A stretch of 64,000 nucleotides of DNA from assembly GCA_036245805.1 (NCBI GenBank), contig BTRK01000006.1, positions 22,786,365 to 22,850,364 on the forward strand. Direction: 5' to 3'. A program made the position numbers and the translations under genes. The DNA comes from Pristionchus mayeri. Lineage: Eukaryota > Nematoda > Chromadorea > Rhabditida > Neodiplogasteridae. Below are positions 1 to 12,044 of this stretch, one piece after another; positions within the stretch are counted from its first letter, which is position 1, and each line of letters starts with the position of its first letter. The notes below the pieces were generated by a model. That model did not search any database. It was not told where the DNA came from and saw nothing but the letters and a program-made list of their open reading frames with translations.

Positions 1-808
1 CTTGGGGTATCGCAAAGCACCATCGTAAAATGATTGGTCTCCATTGGCAAGAAGAAGAAGCTAGGCCGTTTCATACAACACAAATTGACCCAAGACCAGT
101 TTGACCACCGTGTCGACGATTCCCTTTCTCTACTCACTCTTCACGCTGGAGATCGATGGTTGGACCGTCTCATAACATGGGTCGAGAAGTGGGTCTGCTT
201 TGAGAATCACCATAGGAGGGCACAGTGGGTAGATGCCAATGAGACCCCACAGGACGTCGCAAAGCATGACCTTCACCCTATGAAAATCTTGCTCTCTGCC
301 TGGTGGGGAGTGGATGGCCCGATTTACTGGGAGCTCCTACCCGAGAAGCGGATAATTACTGGATATGTCTACACTAAACAACTACGGAATCTCAAGAAGA
401 AATTCGCACAATCTGCCCTGAACGGCAAGAAAGTGTACTATCAACACGATAACGCCCGACCCCATGTTGCACGGCAGGTCAAGCAGGAGCTGTCCAAATA
501 TGGCTGGATGGTTCTCCCTCATACACCGTATTCTCCTGACTTGGCCCCTTCGTATTATTGGTTCTTCTCGGATCTGACCCGTCATCTCGATCAGAGATCC
601 TTCACTTCCCGTGGGGCGATCGAGGCCGCACTCAAGCAATATTTTGATTCGCGCCAAGATGGGTTCTATAAGGAGGGAATCCATAAGTTGCCTGAACGTT
701 GGAGATTTGTCGTAGATAACAATGGTGCATACGTTTGATTTCGCTCTTGCGCTTTATTGTCAGAAGAAGGGAAATAAAAAGTTTATAAAGACTTTCTGTT
801 CAACCTAA
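1..808 (+). pseudogene. mariner transposase, 5'-truncated and inactivated
   Basis: This is the 3' part of a mariner-family element; its 5' end lies outside the window. The open frame from about 34 to 738 (234 codons) matches the catalytic half of mariner transposases. The block HDNARPH and the later SPDLAP box are clear. Mariner transposases use a DD34D triad. Here the first Asp box reads TWVEKW where TGDEKW is usual, and the third reads APSYY where APSDY is usual, so two of the three catalytic Asp residues appear lost. The same frame continues upstream to base 2 but carries a TGA at 31-33. The element ends with AACCTAA at 802-808, followed by the TA target duplication at 809-810. That terminus resembles the one at 29951-31546. 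The protein should be inactive. Confidence 0.88.
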
Positions 809-822
809 TATGAACATACCCC

Positions 823-2004
823 TTAAATGGTCCCTTTAGACTTCTTCTGCCGTAACACACTACCGATCAATCGTCTGATTCTCTTCAGTTTGCACGCTCT
901 CCGCGTCTCTCTCTCCGGCGAGAGAGCGTGCAAACTGAAGAGAGTCAGACCATTGCTCACACTACCGTCATTCGAAGAGGAGGAGATGGTAGAGATACTG
1001 TGGGCAGAGGAGGGCAACACTTCGGATGGGTCAACGGCGATGCTTGACGCGGACGAAGTGTATGGCACGATTGCGGAGCCAGTGACGGAGATGGAAGAGG
1101 GCATGGGGCCGATAGAGGAGAGACCACTCGTCGGCCGGTCCGAGAAGATATTGGAAGTGGAGATGGAACAGAAAGAGCTGCTGGCAGTTTCCTGAGGTCG
1201 CAATGTTAAGTATTGCAGTAAGATACTGTAGATGTGCTAGAAAAATGCTGGCAACTCACTTCGGGTATGGAATAGAGAGCGAGTCGATGATTGATCGAAT
1301 GGATACGACGGGGGACTCCAAATGATTTCATCTGAAGATCCGGGCACGAATGCGCATGGTCCGAAGCTGAGATACGACAGGTTACGGTTGGATACAGTAG
1401 TGGTACCGTACCCGAAGGCGCAGATTCCTCCTTCGTGGAGTGCAGAGTGGTCATCAGAAGATCGGTAGTATCTAGAAAGGACAAGTTGAGAAGATTCCAG
1501 AGGAGGATACGGTACCTGGCACGACAACCACCTCCTCCTCCTTGGTCCAAGCGGCGAACAACTTCATGCCTGCGGTTAAATCAGTCGGAATAACAAGCGA
1601 CGGATACGATAAATACAGTATCCAACGAGGTGCCAACTGTGGTACGGTAGGTGCCATATCCAACTCACTCCTCTCAAGTTGCTCATCACTTCTGCGGAGA
1701 CAAACACTCGCGAGAGTTCCCATCGTTCGCACTGAGATTGGCCGAGTATCAGGGTCTCGAGTACTCTGGAAGGTACACCATATCCTTCAGAATGCGAATA
1801 GTACCAATACCTTGCGAGAACTGCTGCTGCTATTTGTGCTGCTATCGTCGTTTTGATCTTGGAAGAAACGGTAATTGTCACACATGCCGCAGTTGCAGGG
1901 GGTAGTCTGCAAAAAAGTACGGTAGTAGTTGAGGGGACGATACAGGGGTAAGGTATGGAGGAGGTTTGGTGGTACGTTTCAGTAGAATAAGGCAGACTCA
2001 CCAT
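823..2004 (-). CDS. Ser-rich protein of unknown function, six exons
   Basis: A spliced model of about 294 residues is consistent in phase throughout. Exons: 2002-2004, 1811-1906, 1516-1765, 1412-1471, 1260-1366 and 823-1191. The first coding exon is only the ATG, followed at once by GTGAGT; the next acceptor is TTTTTTGCAG. Exon 2 begins with a small Cys cluster (CNCGMC) and has an acidic/Ser-rich run. The last exon is very rich in Ser/Thr and ends in a basic stretch. No signal peptide is seen. A TATAAAA box lies about 100 bp upstream of the ATG. The family is not recognised. The opposite strand also has fair open frames here, so the call rests on the phase-consistent splice chain and the promoter. 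The final exon contains the long hairpin at 876-947. Confidence 0.62.
876..947. repeat. 27-bp stem hairpin
   Basis: Bases 876-902 and about 921-947 are reverse complements with one mismatch, separated by a pyrimidine-rich loop of about 18 bases. It lies within the last exon of the Ser-rich gene. The near-perfect stem is of precursor-microRNA size, but it could equally be a recent small inverted duplication. Confidence 0.8.
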
Positions 2005-2106
2005 AGTCAATCGAGTATTGGTCAGTAGTGGGAAGGGGAGAAGAGCGGGGAACCGCTCGTTGCGGGAGAGAATGGATCGAATGGAGGCAAAAATGGAGGA
2101 GAGAGG

Positions 2107-2113
2107 TTTTTAT
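2107..2113 (-). promoter_or_regulatory. TATA box of the Ser-rich gene
   Basis: The minus strand reads GCTATAAAAACC here, about 100 bp upstream of the start codon at 2004. Between them is a CT-rich leader with no ATG in frame. Position and sequence fit a core promoter; this is inferred, not shown. Confidence 0.5.
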
Positions 2114-2159
2114 AGCTTTCCTCGTCTCATTTGCATATCGATTGCATTCGATATAGTAC

Positions 2160-2692
2160 ATATCGAGTAAATTTCACTCCAAGTCTTTTTTTTCTTATTT
2201 TTTTTCTGTTTCTTATTTTATCTTCCAAGTTCGTGTAAAACGATTTATGCAAATTTGTGCAATCACAATGCGAAAATGTCACCCCCATATTTCAGAGTGG
2301 GAATGTAATTATTTATTTTGCACGAAAGTGCTAAACAAACGCTCGTGATAATATTAAATGGAGTACATGTACAGAATAGTAATAATTTTAACAGTTCTGC
2401 CTTTTAGATGGTAGATGTACGAGGAGGAACATTGTAAAAGTTGTAGTTACTGAATCGGAATATTCATTGAAAGGTGGTCAAGGGACGATTCTCTCTCTCG
2501 ATTTCCCTTCCTCTGCGAGTGAAAGTGACGAATAGACGACACGGTTTCCCATCGGTTGTCTTCAGATCGGCGTACCAATCAGTGCGAGAGAGACGAAGAA
2601 CGATGCGACCCTCCACGTTCACGTACTGCAAGAGAGACGGGGTGCAGAGATTGAGAATGGATCTTGTTTTAAGCTTCCTCATTTTCTAAATT
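2160..2692. other. Intergenic stretch without an assigned gene
   Basis: AT-rich spacer between the Ser-rich gene promoter and the 3' end of the F-box gene. A 72-codon minus-strand frame at 2464-2682 has coding-like composition (ends in a run with RGREIERE), but no splice partner or family could be found for it. It may be a chance frame or a relic. Confidence 0.5.
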
Positions 2693-4489
2693 TATTCTTC
2701 GATGTAGACAACCTCGATGTCCGATTCGAGTTGCTGGATGAGTTTGTACCGATTGACGATGCGTGAAATGGCGCACGAAATGGTGCCTCCTCTCTGACGA
2801 CGGAGACGATTCTGCAATGAAAAAGCTGATACGAAAATAATCGCATTCACAATTAGCGAGTTTTTTTTATTGTAGAAAGGACTGAAATGTCTGCTGAGTG
2901 GCTGGATAAAAGATTCAACGCAATGTAAGCAGATATTCGAGTTAAACTTCACAAAAGAACACGAATTAAGCCATAATAATTGGAGAACGTACCATAATGA
3001 CGGGTAGGATCCATTCTGTTCCGACCTTGAGTCGATCGACGACCAATGAGTCGAATGAAGCCAGAGTCTGCCCGAAATTCGCGCCAACGAGGAAAGGCTT
3101 CTTCTCAAATTTTATTTTGATTCCTTTTTCGATTTGACAAGGCAATAAAAATAATAAATTAAAGTTTTCTAATTTTATAATAATATGTAAACGAACAGTG
3201 GTGCTGCGGGCGAATAGCTCAGGCGACCGAATCCCTCGGGTGAACTCGCGAAGGAAGTTCTCGTCGATTTCCTCAACATCCTAAGTAATTATTTCTTTGA
3301 AGATCAGAACCTTAATAATTCCTCTTGCATCCAATTGAAGTACGGAAGGCTTCATTGCTAGAAGAAGATTCAGCATTCTCAAGAAGATTACAATAACAGT
3401 ATACTACTGCAAGTGAACTTTACCGTTTTCCAATTAGAGAATGTTCCGGATCTACGAGAGATGTATTGTGGAATTTGAGTTTTCTCGTGCATTTTTTGTG
3501 CCTAACTTTTTCGAATGAAGAAACGAAGTTGTCATCAACGAGAACCTTAATTGTGTTCACTAATAAAAAATCTGAAGCGTCATCGAGTAACTTCCGACTC
3601 ATAAAAACATACGGAATTGAAAGTGACTTCCTTGAAAGTGTATCGACTCATGAGGAACGCTGCTTGCTTGATTATGAAAGAGAGATCAACGTTGGTCGTT
3701 TTTAGATCAACCATCTGAATTGTTCATTTTTACAATGACAGGGGGATTCATGGTTAGCGGTTCTCGACCACTTCCTGTCCTATGAAATCTATGAAGAAGG
3801 GTAGATGAAGAGGGACGTGCCCAGTTGTTGTATGGTTTGCAGTCGATGTACTCTATGATTCTCTTCCTTCCATTAGTCTCGTGCATGAAACACTGGGAGA
3901 GGAGGGGAGCCTCTCTCACGAGATCCACGTATCGCTCCCCGTCGATTGTCTAAGAGCTCGACATAAAAGCATTTAATGAAGTTAAAAATAATAAACAAAA
4001 ATTTCGTAATTACTTCTTTAACGAAATATTAATGGGTGGAAAGTCGATAGTCCTACCTTGAACACTTTCAGCTCGATTGCGGGTGCTCGGGGTACTTCTG
4101 GACGGAAGATTTGAGAGAAGAAGAAGAGTCGCTGACTGACGGAAACGAGCTCATCCAAGTCATCCCTCAATATGTGCATTTACTAATATTTAGAAAGACC
4201 CTTAGATGTTCATTATATTTGTTCATATTCTATCTCACGCTGAAGCTTACTGCGTGACATTTCTGAAGATCTCTCGCATGCAGTCTTCAGGTATCTTGGA
4301 GAAACAGTCCTTCAATTATACACATTATATTCATTTTAAATATGTCATGAGATGGGGGAGAATAACAAAATGAGATAGATCTTCTCCGATGTGGAGTAGA
4401 AATTGAGATCGAAGAATACTAAATTGGAAAAAATATACCTCGCCATTCACTTTTGATGGTTTCTCGAACTTCCGCGCGACTAGGACCAT
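2693..4489 (-). CDS. F-box protein (nematode type)
   Basis: The start at 4489 sits directly after an acceptor-like TTTTCAG, as expected for spliced-leader trans-splicing. Exon 1 (4439-4489) encodes 17 residues. Exon 2 gives the motif FSKIPEDCMREIFRNV and exon 3 starts DDLDELVSVSQRLF, together a typical F-box (the Skp1-binding module of SCF ubiquitin ligases). Downstream exons include one ending near NPPVI (about 3727), QAAFLMSRYTF, NTIKVLVDDNF, DVEEIDENFLREF, KKPFLVGANFGQ, and a last exon ending DIEVVYIEE with stop at 2693-2695. Some middle junctions (about 3300-3600) use weak donors, so the exact structure there is uncertain, and two adjacent genes cannot be excluded. The likely role is substrate recognition in ubiquitin ligation; the substrate is unknown. 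F-box genes are strongly expanded in nematodes. Confidence 0.66.
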
Positions 4490-5235
4490 CTGAAAATGTG
4501 AAGAGATACAAAGTAATGAACTAATGCCTTATTATTTATTGTATCAGTGTATATTTGAACCAAAATGACGCCATAGATCGTCCACACACGCGTGCGCGTC
4601 GCGGCTATGAGATTTTTAATATGAGTAAATAACGCAAACAAATTCTACATTTATGATATTACTAAATGAAAATCCTCTTCGTATTACTAAACAATGTTCA
4701 GTTGTTGCAGTGTTGACGCAATCGAATGATACTTGGAAAAGTTCCTGACAGGAAACAACATTCGGTCTGATGTAACAATTTACAGCGACTTATTTACCCG
4801 AAACAAATAAATGCTAAAGAAAATATAATTCATTCAAACGATGATTAAGATGAGGTTATGCAATTTTGAGCATGCGAGATTATCATTACATGATCAATAC
4901 GATGTAGTTTTTGAACTCGCACACTGATGAGACCTTGACCTTAATATCGAAACTTGGAATCGCTGGAAAATTTGTGTGAGCACAAAACATTAAGTACATT
5001 TTATAAGGCACGTCAAATCATGGAAATTGTTATTTGATTACTTGAACAGTCAATTACAATGGGCGCATGTAATTGTTATTTCAATTACTGCTCAATTTTT
5101 TTAGTTGTTTTAACGGGTCAGAAACATTGCAATGTGTCCGTGAACTATAGAAAGGAAATTATAGAAATTAAAAGGAGTTGTGGATACTATATTATTTCTG
5201 GATTTAGTTTCTATAAAATAAAATATGTAAAAAAT
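4490..5235. other. Intergenic stretch
   Basis: AT-rich spacer between the F-box gene and tRNA-Thr. A short minus-strand segment near 4890-4965 reads DIKVKVSS, reminiscent of the IKVL segment of the F-box gene, and may be a relic exon of a duplicate. Nothing else is supported. Confidence 0.45.
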
Positions 5236-5307
5236 TGCCCCATGCTGGAATCGAACCAGCGACCTTCTGTTTACAAGACAGACGCTCTGCCACTAAGCCA
5301 ATGGGGC
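5236..5307 (-). tRNA. tRNA-Thr (anticodon TGT)
   Basis: The minus strand folds as a full cloverleaf: 7-bp acceptor stem GCCCCAT/ATGGGGC, D-arm GCTTAGTGGCAGAGC, anticodon loop CTTGTAA with anticodon TGT flanked by the pairing arms TCTGT/ACAGA, and the T-arm with GGTTCGATTCC. No intron is present. The A and B boxes of an internal RNA polymerase III promoter are intact, so it should be functional. Confidence 0.95.
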
Positions 5308-5617
5308 GTCATTTGCTTGTTCACTGTGCATCTAATATTCGCTCAATATAAGTTAGACAGAGAGAAAGGAGAGGTTATTTATTCAATAACTGAAATTCAT
5401 TATCTTTACTGGGATATTTGTAATGTTGTTGATTTTTTTTGTTTTCTTCATTTTGTTTTCATTTTGCACGTAGGCAAGTTATTTACTACTTTCTCTTGGC
5501 CAATAAACAAATAGTATGAAAATAGGCTGCCTTTCTCATTTTCTCCCTCCATTTCATTCAGTAGCGGTCGTCTCCCACTCTGCCATCCCTCATTTCGGGC
5601 GATCAACACTCTCATCC

Positions 5618-6785
5618 ATGGCGCTGACGGAAACACGAGTGAGTACGTTGTTGCTTCAGAAAGTACTGGTTGCTCTAGAAACACCATTCTCAGGGTAACA
5701 TTAGCTTATTATCATTTTTTGCATATAATATTGGTCAACTTTTTGATTGTCAATTCCAGAGAGTGGCCCTTCTCATGAGTGCGATTGTGATGATTCTCGA
5801 CGTTCTTCTCAATATCCTCAACCCTCTCCTCAGCTCGCGATTCGTCAGTTTTGCTATGAAACCGATCCAAACGAAAGATATTTTGCCCTTTGCCTTCTTT
5901 GAGTAACACACTATTTCATAATACATGATTATGCCGTGAATCTTCAGTGGTTCGTCTTCTCCTTGGGATGTGCGCTGGGGATTCCCCTCCTGGGTGCGGG
6001 TGGTCTACTCCTGAGGAACTCTCTCCTCATCATGATCTACCTCGTCGCTGCTGTGAGTGAACATCAGAGAACCAATAAGGACAATATAAAAGAGAATTTT
6101 CCATAAGCTAGAGTGATCCGGAACGCAAAATATACCAGTGAATGGAATCTTTCACTAGCCGTTGATGCGCCTCACTATTAAGTTGCTTGAGAACGCGCGT
6201 TATTCTGAGTTGTTGTCAGGAGACTACGGATCATCACTTAATTTAGTGAAATCAGTATTCCCTCATTATTTGGGTAACTTTTCTTGGGAGTGTAACATTC
6301 AACAGACAGCATCTACGACATGACTAGTAATCGCGTAGCTTCAGACGATCGAGCTTCTTTACGGATGGATTCTCACCGTGTACAATGCTGCTAGAATGAT
6401 CTTTGTCGGTGGGTTTTTATTTATCATGTCTCATTGGATCACTTTAGTGAAGACACACTTTCGTGTAATCCTAATCAAGCCAATTGTTCATTGAACGAAA
6501 ACTGTTAAAATAGGCTGCTACAATGAATTCTTCAGATGAGTCGAAGAAGGCAGAGATTCTGCTTGGTTCCTCTAATAGTACGACGACGGAAACTCACTTG
6601 AACACCTCCAAGCTCGTTTTCTGGCTCTGGATTGTGATGAATCTTGTCTGCTGGATATTCCTCGGTAATTGTTATTAGTGTATTCAAGATTATTCGCTCA
6701 TTTGAGCTGTCCTCATTCGCTTCTACTTCAAATCACTCCAGGAGGTGAATTTGAGTTGGAAAATATTATGAAAATATTTGTTTAA
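5618..6785 (+). CDS. Small four-TM membrane protein
   Basis: Exon 1 (5618-5638) encodes MALTETR and ends at a perfect GTGAGT donor. Exon 2 begins RVALLMSAIVMI at 5759 and is best spliced from the GTCAGT about 80 bases later, in phase 0, to WFVFSLGCALGIPLL. Later exons encode TIELLYGWILTVYN and, after a polar stretch with an NST glycosylation-type site, KLVFWLWIVMNLVCW. The protein is about 140 residues with four hydrophobic segments, the layout of small tetraspan proteins. The 3' end is ambiguous: either read-through to TAG at 6676-6678 or one more splice to a short exon ending at 6785. The family is not recognised. It is transcribed away from the tRNA and towards the receptor cluster. Confidence 0.6.
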
Positions 6786-7158
6786 GATGATTGGAGAGCA
6801 GAGTCGCGAGAAGATCCCCTCTCGATCTCGACCCAGCAGTTCCACCCAATCATCCTCGTGATCCCCGATCGGAGAGGACGTTGAAATATCGTGTACATTA
6901 ACTACTTTGACAACAAACATGTACATAAACATAGCACATACTCTCGAGAATAGTAAATGTTTGCGCCTGTTCCCAACTATCTTCAAAGCATGATCATGAA
7001 ATGTAAGTCATCAAAAACCTTTGCATCAGTAATTTACACTCATTGGATGTTTCAAGTGCTGTATCGTCTGCAAATTCAATCAGAAGTTGACATTGAAAGT
7101 ACTAAAATATTATTATTGTTGTTATTTTATATTTCATTATCCTTTTATCATTCAGACA
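6786..7158. other. Intergenic stretch between convergent genes
   Basis: AT-rich spacer between the four-TM gene and the end of the first receptor gene. No gene, repeat or RNA is supported here. Confidence 0.5.
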
Positions 7159-8926
7159 TTAATCGATAGTTGACTTATGATTTCCGTTGGGGCTTTTCGA
7201 GAACATGCTGTGCACTACTGGCCCGGTCTGCTTCCTCGCCCTGCCCTTGCACAGAATAAAACTGAAATGGCCAGAATGTATATTCAATTAAATGCATTTG
7301 CTCACTTCTTGAACGGCTTCACGTTGAATAAAGTGATTAGTGGAGCCAATGAGGGCATGAATGGATGGAACTGAAATCAAGGAATTTATAATCAGATTCT
7401 CATGAAATTTTGCTATAATTTGATCGAATATGCCGAAATAGTTTATTCACCATTTCTACTCACCCAAGTAATTGCATATTCGAGAACGATAAAATTACAA
7501 ATCTTCCTTTTCACTAGAACGTAACAGAATGTGGAAAGGAAGAAGAAAATTGGAAGAGACGCTTGAAATGAAAGAACCTGTAAACGAATGAATACAGTAT
7601 GATGCGAATTTTTTTAGAAATATGTTTTAATATGCATTCAATTTGAAAGTCGCATTTTACCTTGACTAGACTCTTGTGCATTTCTTTCGTCTTCGTAGTC
7701 ATTACTTCTTCTCGTTCCTTCAATTTTCTGATAACCTGAAAATGACATTTATTTCGAACGTTTTAATGTGTTGTAATTCGATTTCGTTATAATTCAAATG
7801 GGGTACAACATGTGATAGAGAACAACGAGCTTCCACACCACATGAACATATTTAATTCAATTTCTTCACGAGTCAATGAAATTGTATCACAGAAATCTAA
7901 GAAGAAATATTCGGAAATTGCTTACTTTTCGTCGTACGACAAAGACGATGACGAGGAGGGGAATCACAGGGACGATCATGTAGATTTGAATGATAACTGA
8001 TGATAGACGAATACCGACATCAACGTGACCTGAAAAAAAAACTGTTTCGATTCATTCTTTAGGTGTTCATGCTGATGCTGATGATAACAAGTCGTATCTT
8101 GTGCGACATAATCTTAATTTGTAAATATTCTCAGTAATTTGATCCTACCTTCCAAAACATAGTTATCCAATTCATGATCTGGGTGGTGGATTCGGAAAGC
8201 CTCTCGAACTGATTCAGAAGAATCATTGATGAACAGTCCGATCATCTAACATGCAAAAAAAGATTGTAAATGAATCTTCTTTCGACCATCTACCACAACG
8301 ATGAGAGTCGGTATGTAGATCACGATACAGAGAGCTTTCACTTTCAACGGACTCGGAGCTTGCCTAAAATGATTTTTGAATTTGCAAAGAGGAAGTTGGA
8401 ATTGTTACAATTCATAGAAATTAATTTACCGCCCAATGACGTAATATCGGTAACAGAATGCAATTACAATGAGGAATAAGGAGTGCGTATTCGTTTGAAG
8501 CATCACACCTGCAAGAAGATTATCACGAATAAGAGTAAATCTGTTTGAGACGGACTGTGAAGGACATGGCAGAACATTCCGGACACGAAAGAACACGGGC
8601 CGAGGTAGATATTGGCAGTGACGTCAGTGAAAGCGATCATCCTGAATTGAACTTCCTTTTTTAGACCATCCAGCATACCAAACCTCTCGATTGTCAACGA
8701 AGTGCTAGCACATGCCACGATATCAATCAATGCGCAATTAGCGAGAAGTATTGAATAGGATCTGTAAATATTGTACAAGATAGGATTTAAAAATTTGAGA
8801 ACTATTGTACTTCAAATTTTTCGGTGATTTGAACTTTATTGCGGCCAGAATGGCGATGTTCCCGATGATTCCGATGATTCCCGTCGATGAGTGGATGACT
8901 ATGGAGATCACGTCGAGAACTGTCAT
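7159..8926 (-). CDS. Srd/Str-type 7TM chemoreceptor, copy A
   Basis: About ten exons encode a seven-TM receptor. Exon 1 starts at 8926 with MTVLDVISIVIHSSTG and a GNIAILAAIKF TM1. Exon 2 gives SYSILLANCALIDIVA (TM2), then YLGPCSFVSGMFCH (TM3 with the conserved Cys), SLFLIVIAFCYR (TM4), VKALCIVIYIPTL (TM5), a loop HHPDHELDNYVLEG, a TM6 before VVRRK, the cytoplasmic block KTKEMHKSLVK, and the last TM segment with PLITLFNVKPFKK. The tail exon ends at TAA 7159-7161. The loop and the PLITL...PF..K ending are typical of the nematode Str superfamily; class delta (Srd) is my best guess. Such proteins act in cilia of sensory neurons as odorant receptors. All junctions found are canonical and no stop interrupts the model. 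It is the first of three tandem copies. Confidence 0.82.
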
Positions 8927-10330
8927 TGCACTCGAGACAATTGCTGCCTACTGTACAGAGAGGGAGAGAGAGATTGAGTACGAGGAAAGCTGCAATCTAA
9001 TTCTTTCAATTGACTTCATCTGCCCATTGTACGTGCGTCCACGGAAAATAATCAGCGTATATTGCCTGTCAACATCCACGCACAAAGAATATTTACTGGA
9101 TCGGATTACAAAACGAACAGACACCATAATGTTCGTCTTAAAAAAGGGTTCCCACGAATCAGTAATTGGTCGCACTTCCTGTAAAGAGTTTTGAATGCCA
9201 TAGGTTTCGGGAATTCACTAAGATTCTTTCATCCTACTCAATACTTCTCGCTAATGTCAGAAAGGGGAGTTGTGACATTGGTTGTGCATGGTGACGAGAG
9301 ACTAGTACATCTCTGAATACTATGCAAATATTGTATTATTGAAATAGGCAGCAGAAAGAAGAATGGACGGAAATTGCCCATTTAAATTTCGTGAATTTTA
9401 CCGTAACGCAAAATTTGCTTGTTTAGGTCATGAACGTTGACAACTATATTGCAATGATATCAAAGATGTATGTACAAGAAAATGCGAAAAAATGCTAACC
9501 TAATTCACTCTTTGGAAGGCAATCAACAATTCTCTACGATGAATATTTGTGATTTGCACTTGAGAAACGGCTTTATTGAGCTGGTTGTGGGCGGCTCCGG
9601 ACGAATATCGTAGTGCTCAATTGTAGCAGTCGATGTACATTGCCAATTCTCTCATTCGAATATAAAATCTAATTTTCCTTTTTTATTATGATCCTGAAAA
9701 CAAGCCTTTCTCAAGATTCATCAAACCCGGATCATTACTCCAGACGGAAATTAAGAATAATTTAATTCAGAACTGTTCTATTTGTCCTACATTCTCTATT
9801 CACTCGATTAAATGGCGTACATATTCATTTCCTTATCATTAATGCTCAAATTTCGAAAGTATGATATTATCATTGCGAATTATTGCAATTATCGTGCCGG
9901 TGTTTTCATCGCTCCATAGGTGTTATGATACATTATGTTGATAGGCAACTATTCGAATACGACGTCATCACCGTTACTTAGATTGTTTATCCCATGCAAG
10001 CAATAGGCGAATTTAAAAAAAACTCAATATCTGAACATCTGAAGGTGGAAAACGAACGATCCACAGTACTCATGAAGAAACGTTAAGTAAGAGTAGCCAA
10101 AATTGATGAAATGCCACGATCTCAAATAAGTGACGAAGGATACAAAAATCGAGAATTCCTGAGAAAGAGACAAACACCAAAAGTTCGCAATGACAATAAA
10201 GACACACAATCCTGAGTATTATGGGAACTTTGTATTCGCGCTGAGACCTGTGCATTTTCTTTCTGTTATATGTATAATATCGGTTGCTTTACTATCTCTC
10301 GAACTCATGAATTTATTTGAATTAATTATT
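8927..10330. other. Intergenic stretch between receptor genes A and B
   Basis: About 1.4 kb, AT-rich. Short open frames at 9.0 and 10.0-10.25 kb have no family resemblance and no splice partners. A 20-base string beginning TTAAAAAAGGG near 9138 recurs at about 49304. Promoter elements for receptor A must lie in this stretch, but none is distinct. Confidence 0.5.
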
Positions 10331-12044
10331 TCAAATACGCTCTATCTTCGTTACTCGGGAAACGACACTTTGCCCACTCGATGGAAATTGAGACTGAATC
10401 CTTCCCAGAATGAAACTGCAAAATGGTTTTAGTTTAGTTAATATCATTTCACTTACTTCCGAAAAGGAGTTACATTGCATAGAGTTATGTATGGAGTAAG
10501 GGCTGGCATAAAAGATACGTACTGAAAGTCCATTGACCTTATTGATCACATTTCTATATACCCAGAATATCGAATGTTCGAGGAAAGGAGAGTCAAAAAT
10601 TTGTCTTTTGACGAGAATAAATGTGATCACTGAAGCGAGGAAAAGAATGGGGAGTGAGGCCTGGAGTGTCAGTACCTCAGAACGGATGAGGATTTAGAAG
10701 TAATATATTTGCATATAATGCAAAGTGCAAATACAAGAATATCGTAATTTTTAATGCATGTCCAATCGTCTCACCTTCACCAAACTTTTGTGCATTTCTT
10801 TTGTTTTATCAGTCATAACATCTTCTTTCGATTTTATTTTGTTCAAAACCTATAAATAAATATTCAGAACGGATTCCAAAAAATTGATACTCGACCTTGT
10901 GCCTCGCAAAGAAAGCAAGAAAGCACAGAGGGACGATTGGTCCGATCATGAAAGCTTGAATGAAGTTAGATAGAGGACGGGCTTGAAGGTCTACGTGACC
11001 TCAAATGAATACGCTTTTCTTATTGTGGCGTTAACGAGTAATCAATAAATTCAAATTTTAATTTTGCAGCGTTTTAAATTAAATAAAAAAATTAGTTCTT
11101 GCCTTCAATGACGTATCCCTCAAACTGATCGTGATCTGGATGGAGTTCTTTGAATGCGTCTTTCACTTCATCGGAAGGGTCATTAGTGAAGAATGATGCC
11201 ACCTGAGTGAGCCAATTTTATTTATTTAAATTTAAGTTCATCTAACCAAGATGAGAAATGTTGGCAGATAAATAGCAATGCAGAAGGTGGCCATTTTAGG
11301 ATAACTTGGAGGTGACCTAAATTAGTAAAATGTGAAATTAGTAACAAATTCAAATGTATTTCATTAACATTCTTAGTCAACTCAATTGGGAAAACATCTA
11401 AATTACCACGAGAATTATGGGAAACTAAATAACGGGTAATTCACATGGAACTTTCTATTAATATGTCCGCCAGTCTCAGTAGTATCCACTATTTGCGATC
11501 GGTATTCCTCTATGTACCGGAGAATTTATTTGCCAATTTAAATAAACTGACCGTCCCAGGACGTATAGTCGATAGCAGAAGGCGATGACGATGAGAAAGA
11601 GAGACTGGGTGATTGAGTGGAGCATTATCGCTGAAGAATTATATCTTCGAATGCTCACAAATCACACTGACAGTGTAGAATATTGCAGAAGAAACCGGAA
11701 ACGAAAGTGCACGGACCGAGGTAAACACTCACTGACACTTGCTGGAAGGGCACGAATCTGTGAAACTGAATAGACAAGTTTTCAAAACGATCTAACCTTT
11801 CAATAGACATCCAATTGCTGAGGCAACAAACGAAATCGATGACCGTACTGTTTACCAGTAGAATTGTGTACGACCTTCAACAGACAATTTGTTCCTCCAT
11901 GCCATAGAATGTAAACACGAACTTCCAACTCGATGGAGATCGACACTTTATCGCGAGTAGAAGCGCTGCATTTCCTAGAATTCCGAAGAAACCCGAGGTT
12001 GAATAGACGCACATACTGACAATGTCTAGTGTAGTTAAGTGCAT
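10331..12044 (-). CDS. Srd/Str-type 7TM chemoreceptor, copy B
   Basis: Paralogue of copies A and C with the same exon plan. The start is placed at 12044 (MHLTTLDIVSMCVY); an in-frame ATG at 12083 lies just upstream of an acceptor-like TTCCAG and is less likely. Landmarks in order: GNAALLLAIKC, SYTILLVNSTVIDF, YLGPCTFVSGFFC, SLFLIVIAFCYRLYVLGR, MATFCIAIYLPTF, ELHPDHDQFEGYVIEG, IGPIVPLCFLAFF, KTKEMHKSLVK, LPILFLASVITFI and PYITLCNVTPFRK. The tail exon ends with TGA at 10331-10333. One intron appears to use a GC donor (GAAG followed by GCAAGA). Compared with copy C the loop exon is split by an extra 44-bp intron. No disabling change is seen. Confidence 0.82.

Noticed and set aside
1542..1952. 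Plus-strand gene with a TM-like segment over the Ser-rich gene
   Set aside because: A plus-strand chain can be drawn, but it needs an intron of about 18 bases; the minus-strand chain is canonical at all five junctions.
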